From assembly GCF_019279795.1 (NCBI RefSeq), contig NC_056733.1, positions 1,997,647,659-1,997,711,658 of the forward strand: a DNA stretch of 64,000 nt. The letters are read 5' to 3'. The translations under genes and the position numbers were made by a program. The stretch is from Protopterus annectens. Its lineage: Eukaryota; Chordata; Ceratodontiformes; Protopteridae. Under the pieces are notes generated by a model, which saw only the letters and a program-made list of their open reading frames with translations, was not told the DNA's origin and searched no databases. This document shows positions 55,790 to 64,000 of the stretch, in pieces (the stretch's first letter is position 1; the number at the start of each line of letters is the position of its first letter).

Positions 55790-56410
55790 TATAATACCTA
55801 AGTGAGGTAGTATATTGAATGCCTTTGCCAGCTGGAGGTAGGCAGTAAACAGTTTTTGTCCATCATCCATGGCTCAAATGGCCTTGTGAACATAGTCCAC
55901 TGGGTTTAACAAGAGCGACTGCCTTTGCCAGCTGGAGGTAGGCAGTAAACAGTTTTTGTCCATTATCCATGGCTCAAATGGCCTTGTGAACATAGTCCAC
56001 TGGGTTTAACAGGTGCGACCTACCCTTGACCAAAGCAAACTGGGATAGGTGCATTGTTTGAATATTTCCTGTGTATTTATTAGATCCATGATAACTTTTT
56101 CCATGGCCTTGTTTTTAAGACTAGTCCAACTTGTGGGTCCGTAGTTGCCTGCGTCTGTTCATGGGACAGCTTTACGTAGAGGGATGACCGTTTACGTACT
56201 GCATTCCCTAGGGATGAGGTCTGCCTGGAGGCTGTGGCTGAATAGACATTCTAGTGTGTCTGAGGGGTCAGTTTGCAAATCATATAGCAGGCACCCCTGG
56301 ATGTTATGAGGGCTGATTGCTTTAGTGTATTTAGCTCTGAAGTGCGCAGTGAGTAACAGTTCTTTAACTGTTTAACAGTTCTTTATTAACATGGGGGGGG
56401 GGTGTAAGTG
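55790..56410 (-). mobile_element. CR1 RT fragment (copy 9), divergent subfamily
   Basis: The minus strand at 55870-55790 reads FTAYLQLAKAFNILPHLGII DKFNK, the first-aspartate RT block with D changed to Q and N, so inactive. DNA to 56400 follows the upstream RT blocks (similar to 33500-33860) without a continuous frame. Confidence 0.7.
55821..56020 (+). repeat. 100-bp tandem duplication
   Basis: GCCTTTGCCAGCTGGAGGTA at 55821 recurs at 55921; units differ at about three positions (CATCATC/CATTATC, AAGAGCGACT/AGGTGCGACC). Lies inside the CR1 copy 9 RT region. Confidence 0.9.
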
Positions 56411-56436
56411 GTAGAGGGTTCATAGGTTCCAGTATG

Positions 56437-57740
56437 TTAGCAATGTGTGTAGGTTCAGTAATTTTTCACCATCATTTTGAACTAATTCTGCATATCCCTT
56501 GGATGATTTTATGAGAGCTCTTAGTTTTTACTTATAATGATCAAAGGTGTCTTACCTTCTTTCAAGATTTTTGCTCTATCTTGTATAGCTTCCTCTTTTT
56601 TGTTGTGAGAGCTTTGTTTATGGCTGGTCCACACCAGACGCTTTGCCTTGGTACAGAGTCTTAGTTTTGTTTTGGATTGCCTTGATCATGCAGTAGGCAT
56701 TTGTAAGTGATTCAGCGGTTTGAGTAATGTTGTACCACTGGCTCAGGGGCTTAAAAAGGAGACCACACTTTTTTTTAGAAGTGGTAAATGCTTTTTTTGT
56801 TTTTTCACTGTGGTCATCAAGTATGTTTTCACCTCTTGTGGGGATGGTGACTAGTTGTTCCATGGCATTTTGAGTTTATGAACCAGGAATCTCAATGTTT
56901 TCAGGAAGGCTATGTGAGGTTCCTGAGTTTGAGAGGGTGGCCTGTAACATGCTACAAATTGCAGAGCAGTCTGGGGTGACAGGTGCAAGCCGTCCCTTTA
57001 GCAGCGCGCGTGGCTTGTCATGTCATCATCAGGCAGAGACATTGGATCCTCCCCTTGACACCACAACCCAAATTTAATTTATGTATTAAAATCTTCTCAT
57101 CTATATGTGTGGCATCATTCTAGGTGAAGGTGAGATAGGATCAGGTCAGGGTCATCAGGGTGCCTGGGCTACATAATCGACTGTTTGACACTCTGACTGG
57201 TGGTCTCTGTGTTGCATGTGTTGGGTCGTGTGGTGTGGTGGTTTTTGTGTCTGTGTTGGGTGGCCTCTGCTGTTTGGTAAATTGCATCTCTACCATGTAT
57301 TTGTGTTTTGTGAAGGAGGAGGATTGTCTGTGTACATGAGGCAGGCAAATGTAACATTCAATATTCCCATCTTCACCAGTTGAGCTGGAGAGGAGGACAC
57401 TGTAGGAGTAAGTGCTAGGCTTTACAGATAGAGATAGTCTACTTGGGAATCAGTAGAGAGAGATTTTTCAGTTATAGGATATGCTGGTTAGATCAAATGC
57501 TATAAATGCTGTAAATCGGCTAGACGTTCTTTAGTGTGTAGCCTACAAACAATTTTGCAACAATTAGTAACTTAAAGTGCAAAAATGCAGAAATCAGTAA
57601 AACAGGCGAAAATGCAGTCGCTAATTAATAACAGTGGGAAAAGCACAAAAAATACTTATATCTGGTGAAAGTCCTCTGCTTGGATCACTCTAAGGGGCAC
57701 CACCAAGGATCTGCAGGAGTGGTACAAAGCTGGGAAGTAA
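56437..57740 (-). mobile_element. compressed, indel-ridden copy of CR1 5' UTR-ORF1-endonuclease (copy 10)
   Basis: Collinear with 33980-36910 of copy 5 but shrunk by many deletions. Retained blocks include CAGTATGTTAGCAATGTGTG, TTCAGCGGTTTGAGTAATGT, CTGTTTGACACTCTGACTG and GTAAGTGCTAGGCTTTACAG. Retained blocks have few substitutions but very many 1-10 bp indels. No ORF1 frame survives. Confidence 0.8.
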
Positions 57741-57744
57741 GTAA

Positions 57745-58130
57745 TCATCTTCAACTCTCATGTACTTTGTCTTCTGCTTGTACCTTATTGCTGTTATGTT
57801 AGACTTTTGAGTAAAGTTAATGTTGTCTACTCTATCTTGCACATTGGTAACTATTTTAGCCAATGGAATGTTTATGACAAGGCTTTCAAGGCGTTTCTCT
57901 CTGGACTATAAGGGTGAGAGATATGCCTTCAATTACAATTGAAATGTCTTGAAATCCCAGGAAAATAACTGTCTTTTATTGCATGCATATTCCTTTACAA
58001 TACAGGGACTTTTTTTGTTTCTAACTCACCAGTATGACTTTCTACATTAAGTTAGTAAACAGACACACACATTATGATTTGTTACAGATACAGATGCCTA
58101 AAGCTGCACCTATCCCTCCTGTACTGTGTC
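57745..58130. other. no recognisable gene
   Basis: Nothing recognised on either strand. Confidence 0.4.
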
Positions 58131-58139
58131 TGTTTTAGA

Positions 58140-59290
58140 AAATGTTTTTCTCATTGCATCATGTCTTCCTGATAGTCAAACTCCTGCTCCTAAGAGGTCT
58201 GACAAGTTATTCAAAATGCCTCAGAAATATAAGTACCTGTTTTCCAGTCAAATAATCCTAGTCTTAAAGCAGATCTAGCAGTCATTTTTTTCTAAATCTC
58301 TGTTGCTGAACAGGTTACTGCTACTAATCTCATCCCTTCTAATGAAAATGGGAAAGCAATGTATAAGATGAGGAAGAAAGTGTTTTCTTTGGGTACTTTA
58401 ACTTTCAGGATTTTGAACTGCCAAGCTCACGTTAAGTTTTTTTGCTTGTGACTTTTGAGGACATTGAGATGTTAGTGGTTAACCTTACTTCTTCTGAGGT
58501 AAAGAATTAATTAAATGCTTGTGTGACTGCTGTTTCTTGGGTGAATAAGCATATTTTAAAGTGCGTTTACGATGCAGCTGATTCTTCCTCTAGGACTGCT
58601 GCATCTGGATCAGTTTTGAGGAGATTTGCCTGATTTCATTCTCAAAATCTTCCAGATTATGTTAAATCTGAGATAACAAAAAGACTCTGGCCCTTCTGGA
58701 GCTTAGATACTGAAGAAATCTGATGAAAAGAGAAAACTGATTACTCAGATTTTTCTGTTTTCCTTTTTCAGAATAATAATTTTCCTTCCTTCTCAGTCCC
58801 CTTTTCCAATAAACAGTTTAAGCAGCAAGGAGACAGTAATCAGGGTGTTGAAAAGCAATGGAAAGAAGGCTCAAAAAGAAAGGAAAGGCCTCCAAATCTC
58901 AAGGACAGTCATCATAGTCAGCATGACTATCCTCTGCTCAGAATCCCACCTTTCTTCCACCATGGCAACCTTTCTATGTCCCTGAGACGACTTTTTCCCT
59001 TTAGGCATCAGACAGTCTCCAGCAGTTGCATTCTAAGTATAATACATTGGGGGTGATCTTGACAATGGAAATCTCTTCCTCCTTTACAGGGGATTCCCTC
59101 TTACCTAGGAAACCAGATTTCTCTCTTTCCTCCCATTCTGTATACCATGTTGTCTTAGGGAGTCATAGAATCAGTCCCTGCCAATCTCCTTGGCAAAAGT
59201 TATTATTGAAGGATTGTTCTAGTTCTCAGACTAGAAGGATTCTGGAGGGCAGTGCTAGATCTTTCTGCTCTAAATGATTCCAAGGTGCCT
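58140..59290 (+). mobile_element. DIRS-like retroelement relic (gag-like and start of RT)
   Basis: Across stops the plus strand reads FRILNCQAHVKFF, SWVNKHILKCVYDAADSSSR and TAASGSVLRRFA, then NLPDYVKSEITKRLWPF (58405-58690), resembling the gag-like ORF of vertebrate DIRS elements. Further on GVIESVPANLLGKSYY, a stop, RIVLVLRLEGFWRAVLDLSA and LND (59159-59278) matches the DIRS RT start (FLVPKKxGxWRPILDLRALN). No intact frame, no tyrosine recombinase seen. Confidence 0.55.
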
Positions 59291-59319
59291 AGTGGTTCTC
59301 AACAAAGAAAGAATCAGTG

Positions 59320-62300
59320 TCAAGTCTTTGGTACTGGGGGGGGGGGGGGCTGTACCAACAGAAGCAAGACTATCAACACTGATGTGAAAGTTTCAAATAA
59401 AAGACTCCACTGTAATGCTCATGGTGCCAATAGCAGGCCACGGGAAGGAGCATATTATGTGGAATGTATAGATTCTTTTCTATCTCCCCTTGATACATAT
59501 GGGAAAGATAGGATACCCAGCTCTATTTGGGCTTTGACCAAGGCCCGCATAATCTAGTCTCAGTCTATGTGTGCAGACAGACACCTTGCTGACATCACAG
59601 ATAATGCATATGATGGCTAGGATTCCAGGTACCTAGACAATTCCTGCTGTCATATTTCCATCTCAAAGAAGGAAAAGAAAGTACAGCTACTTTTATCTGT
59701 GAGACTCTAAATGGAGCTGCCTGAGAGATGCCCATGGGAGTCAGAGCTTCATCTGCTAGAGAGACTTCTACTGTAGCTACTTTGAGGGTGGGGGTCTACT
59801 GGTGCTCCAGGATTTGATTTCATTCGTCCCCCTCTTTCCTCCATTACTCTCTTCCCTCTGCTTTTCTTTAGAAGACAGGAAACCTTTTAAATTAGCTTAT
59901 TTTTCCATTTTTCTACTGTTCTGCCAAAATTCCTACAAATTGTGCAGTCTCCTTTCAGATGATCACTTTAGGCATATGACACTTCAGTCATGAGTGTTCT
60001 AAGGCGGGGGAATTTATGCCCAAATTTGTTAATTTTTTTTTTAACTCTGGGGACTTGTCCGTACCTACTGTAGTCCAAAACTTGGTTTAAACAAGCACAA
60101 ACTAGTTCAACACTTTACTGAAGTGGAAGTACTAACAATACTTAACCACTACACTGATCCAAAAAACATCAAATACAAATCACAAATATAATGTATGCAT
60201 TACTATTTCAGTGAATAAGCAAAGTGAGCCTGTCTCTCTGCTAAGTGTAATGAGATTGGTAATGAGAAAAACAAGTGTGGCCTAGCTGTTCTTAATGTGG
60301 GAGAGGGAAAGAAAAACTACAAGCTGAGAGAAAAATTGTTCCAGAAATTTCAAAACATTACAATGGCAAACAACTATAAACCTTGTCATCCTGCTGATGA
60401 CCCTGATTCTAACTAAATCAACTAAACAAGAAAAAAGACTTCTTAACCAATAAGGCAGTCAAGCTACGGGACCTATGTTTGAGGAATGAAAACGTCAGAC
60501 ATGATCAGAAGAAAAAAGGGAATTGACAGGCATTGTGAGAATTAGAGAAGGAGCTCAAGCTTTGGGAAAAGTTATAATGCGGAGTTCTGTGTCACATGTG
60601 GCAAAAGAAGATGAACCAGACCAGATAAGATTTAATATTACTCTCGTGTTACAACACTAACAAAAGCCCCTTGTCCAACAACCCAAAGACTAGTCGTGTC
60701 TTTTTTAGGGATGACAGGATACAGTCAGTAATGCATATCAAATTTTGCTAAAACCACAAAACCTCTTATAAACCTAAAACAAGAAACCCTGTATAGAGTC
60801 AAAAGAAAATTATTTTCAAAATTTAAAACAAGTTCTAGCCACACAGCCCCAGTGTTCAGATTAACAAAAAAAAAATAGTTACTCTGTTGTTATGAAAGAA
60901 ATGGATTTGATCAAGGATTCTTTGCATACAAGTATGCAGACAAATAGAAACCTTTGACTTATTACAATTCTGCAATAGATCAGGTAGCTAACATACATAC
61001 TATCTCATTGCTTGAGATCAATGGCTGCCACTGTCATTTTAGTTAACTTAGTCACACCCCTGTTACTCAGACAGAGGCTGATTGTCACCATTCTGCATTA
61101 AATAGCCATCGTCATTCTACAAAATAAAAACATAGTCCTTTTCCACTTCTTGGTTACCCAAGTGATTACCAACCCTTCGATGATCCTTACACAATGTCCT
61201 GTTTTTAAGTTATACTTCTCTGTTAATGGAGGATGAATGCAGCAACCCCCCCCCCCCCATATGTATGTTATCCACAAGAAGATCTGACGGATTCCCCTAT
61301 ACCTAATGAAAAACTGAAACTTTCTTTGGATGGATGCAAAATGAAAAAGAGTCAACTAACACCTGGAATTGCAGTCTGCAGTGAAAATTCTCTGACACTT
61401 CAGTACCAATTGGAGGGAGTGAAATCATCACAGTTTTTATTTCAGCTTTTAGCCCTGACAAAACCTTGTGATATTGTAAAGAGAAAAAAATGTTAACATT
61501 CATACTGATAGCAGTATGCCTTCTGAGTTGTTGATAGTTTTGGACAACTCTGAAAACAAAAAGTGTTTGTAACCTCAGGGAATGTCTGTAAGAATGCAGG
61601 CTATATAGATGACACTTCTTAAAACTATTACAAATAAAGAAAAAAAGAAAAAATGCAGTAATTAAATGACAAGCTCACCAGTGAGTTGCAAACTATTACT
61701 ACAGGAAATAATCCAGTGATGTACACAAACTGACAGGTTGCCAGTTTGAATTCTGTCTGGGCAAATATAATGACCTTTTCAAAATTTACTAATAAACTTG
61801 TTTTCAGTTTTAGCGGATATTACATCAGAGATGGAAAAAAAGAAAAAAGACACTAGTAGATTTTAAGTAATCATCAGATTATCTATGATACCATCTGAAT
61901 GGTTGATTGGTAACTCAAAATTCTTTGCTTCCTTATCTGACAAAATGCATCACTTGCCCTGTCACTAAAGTAAGAATGTTCAATTGCATCTGATTAAGAA
62001 AGGTTGGTTTGCTTCCTTTCATCATTCCTTCTCTTATTTTCCAGTATGCAGAAAAGTGTGCTGTATATTTAGCATACAACAAATCTAAAAGAGTTAAATG
62101 TATACTAGCATTTTTGCTGCCCCTTGGAGCTGATTTGTGAACATACAAATTCTATCCAACTGCCTAAAAATTTTGAGTCAAGTTTTAATTATTGCTTACA
62201 TGCTCATTTGTTGAACTGAATCTTATCCTTCCACTAAAGCTGATGTTACTACAGTAGCTAAAAGTTGTTCAGGGAACTTATTCTAAAGAGTTGGGTTTCC

Positions 62301-62680
62301 ATGAATTACTAATAGTAATCAAAGTGCACACTTTCCTAGCCAGGTTATTAAAGAACTGTGAAAGTATATGAAGTTAAATTTCAATTGGCACTGTCCTCAT
62401 AATTCATAATACTCTGGCCTAGTAGAACAAATGTTGAAAACTTTAAAGAACAGGTTGGCAAAAGTTTGTTGATGACTAATTTAAATAACTAGATGGTTTG
62501 CCTTTAGTTTTAAGGAGTATATAATAGAATTTGAACTGCACCCAAAATCAGTCTACATGAGATTCTCATGGGTAGGATTATTAGCATGCCTATGTACTTG
62601 TCCAAATCAGATATGAAACTTACTCTGATTACTTTATCACTGAAAACATGTTTCTATTTTCCAGACTTTTAACAAGAGAA
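59320..62680. other. no recognisable gene
   Basis: AT-rich. Frames at 59252-59557, 61233-61496 and 61303-61503 have no recognised motif. Short G-run (59336-59349) and C-run (61247-61257) tracts are present. Confidence 0.4.
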
Positions 62681-62689
62681 GACCTCTTC

Positions 62690-64000
62690 TCTTTTCCTAG
62701 ACCTGTCAAAAGCCTTCGATATGGTAAACCATACACTTCTTCTCCACATACTTAAATCCCTTGCCTTGGATGACTCTTCTTTAACCTGGCTTTCATCATA
62801 TCTAGAAGACCGACATCAAGCAGTACTCTGGAAAAATTCTCTATCTACTCTACTACCTATCTCTTTAGGAGTACCACAGGGATCTATACTAGGCCCACTT
62901 TTATTCTCCATCTTTATTAATGATCTCCAATCATCTATCCAAAACACTACCTGCATACAATATGCAGATGATTCCACTATAATTTGTACAGCTTCCTCTC
63001 AAGCAGAACTCCAATCCCTTACACAAGCAACCTTTTCAACCGTTGAACAATGGTTCTCAAAAAGATGTCTTCTCCTTAACCCCAAGAAAACAAAACTATT
63101 ACTTTTTTCACCTACACACAAATCTACCCATCTAAAGTTTACTATCACTGCAAGTGATAACTCTCACATTTCCCCCGACTTCACTACAAAACTGCTTGGT
63201 GTTACTATTGATAATAATCTTAGCTTTGACCACCACATTAATAACACAATAAAAGCAGTTAATAAAAAGATTGGTTCACTATACAGAATCAAACCCTTCC
63301 TTACACCCGGACTACCTTAGCACAATCACATCTTATCTCTACCCTTCTGTATGCTTCCTCTATCTACACTAATCTATCTAAAGGTAACCTTAGGAAACTG
63401 TCTACATCTTACCACAACATAGCTCGATTTGCCACTGCATCTCAATATAGAACTCACCACTGCATAAACTTAAAACAACTACACTGGCTGGAACTTCCTA
63501 ACAAGATTATCTATCAACAACTCTTAATAGCACATAAAATTTTATATCAAAAACACCAGCTCTTAGCAATCTCTTGACTCCCTATAATAATTTAAAACAA
63601 CTACGCTCCTCCCAAAAGCTACAAGTTAACATTACCAGAATTTCAAACTCTGGGAACTGCCTTTTCTCCAACTCAGTTGGCAAAATATGGAATAACCTTC
63701 CCTTACATATCTCCTCTTTAGCCACTTTTCCTTTCTTTAAGAAGCAACTTCTTTCACATCTGAACAATTTCTGGCTCTGCTCTTGTACCAATCCAGACTA
63801 ACCTACTTTCATCTTTCAACTATATTTGTATTTATTTAACACGCCAATCTTTCTCTCTAATCATAAATAACTTTATGATTCTATTGTTACTACTGTTGTA
63901 AAAAAATTATTTTCTTGTTTTAATTACATAATTTGTATTACATAGTTAGTATTATTTGTTCGTTGTTAGATTTGCATCACCTGACCTGAACTAATATCCT
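62690..64000 (+). mobile_element. L2-like LINE, 5'-truncated, runs to the window end
   Basis: Starts abruptly in the RT domain at FLDLSKAFDMVNHTLLLHIL (first catalytic aspartate). It continues SYLEDRHQAVLW, ISLGVPQGSILGPLLFSIFI, IQYADDSTIICTA (intact YADD) and KLLGVTIDNNLSFDHHIN in one frame to a stop at 63318. Two further frames give YRTHHCINLKQLHWLELP and SVGKIWNNLPLHISS (63574-63801). The 3' tail is not reached or lacks the family-B motif. Confidence 0.85.
62721..63320 (+). pseudogene. L2-like ORF2 reverse transcriptase fragment
   Basis: 199 codons covering RT motifs from just after the first aspartate through the YADD box and the LGVxIDxxLSF thumb-proximal block. The fingers subdomain and the endonuclease are missing upstream, and the C-terminal part is in other frames, so no functional enzyme. 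Confidence 0.8.

Noticed and set aside
59252-59557. 101-codon plus frame as a host gene
   Set aside because: It starts in the DIRS-like RT remnant in another frame and contains a G-run; no motif beyond that.

Overview
This is eukaryotic, almost certainly animal, nuclear DNA. Coding sequence is split by GT-AG introns, and most of the window is transposable-element (TE) sequence of several ages: CR1-type LINEs with an 8-bp 3' tail, L2-like LINEs, R2/NeSL-like LINE relics, a Penelope-like element, a DIRS-like relic, a tRNA-type SINE, two MITE-like elements and microsatellites. The mix fits a large repeat-rich vertebrate genome such as lungfish, amphibian or other fish. That placement is inference; nothing here identifies a species.

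Layout. 1-2700: AT microsatellites enclosing a small inverted-repeat element, then a LINE 3' end. 2700-3460: a G-run/T-run tract that looks like an assembly artefact. 3650-4430: a diverged duplication. 5150-6960: a decayed minus-strand CR1. 7780-7860: a TG repeat. 8900-11660: minus-strand LINE relics. 13318-18822: a 12-exon plus-strand gene for a Kolobok-like DDE transposase whose frame can be followed to the stop. 20750-23551: a second multi-exon plus-strand gene carrying the cysteine-rich domain of the P2X7 receptor C-terminus. 24890-27240: LINE relics. 27690-28560: a second artefact-like homopolymer tract. 28880-37433: a near full-length minus-strand CR1 (tandem 5' UTR units, ORF1 with esterase fold, decayed ORF2) interrupted by a 2.9-kb Penelope-like insertion with a 14-bp target duplication. 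37717-41650: a tandem array of about 14 units of about 289 bp. 41690-43265: relics. 44680-49835: two plus-strand CR1 copies, one with a 505-codon uninterrupted reverse-transcriptase frame. 50446-51177: a SINE and a 443-bp MITE, each with clean target duplications. 51440-57740: further LINE relics. 58140-59290: a DIRS-like relic. 62690-64000: an L2-like LINE.

The most interesting part is the pair at 13-24 kb: two co-oriented, intron-rich genes (a DDE transposase and a P2X7-C-terminal-type zinc domain protein), each followed by a polyadenylation signal. They may be a domesticated pair or one large spliced DNA transposon. I could not find terminal inverted repeats, so single-element status is unproven. 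No rRNA, bacterial operon, CRISPR or ordinary host housekeeping gene was recognised.
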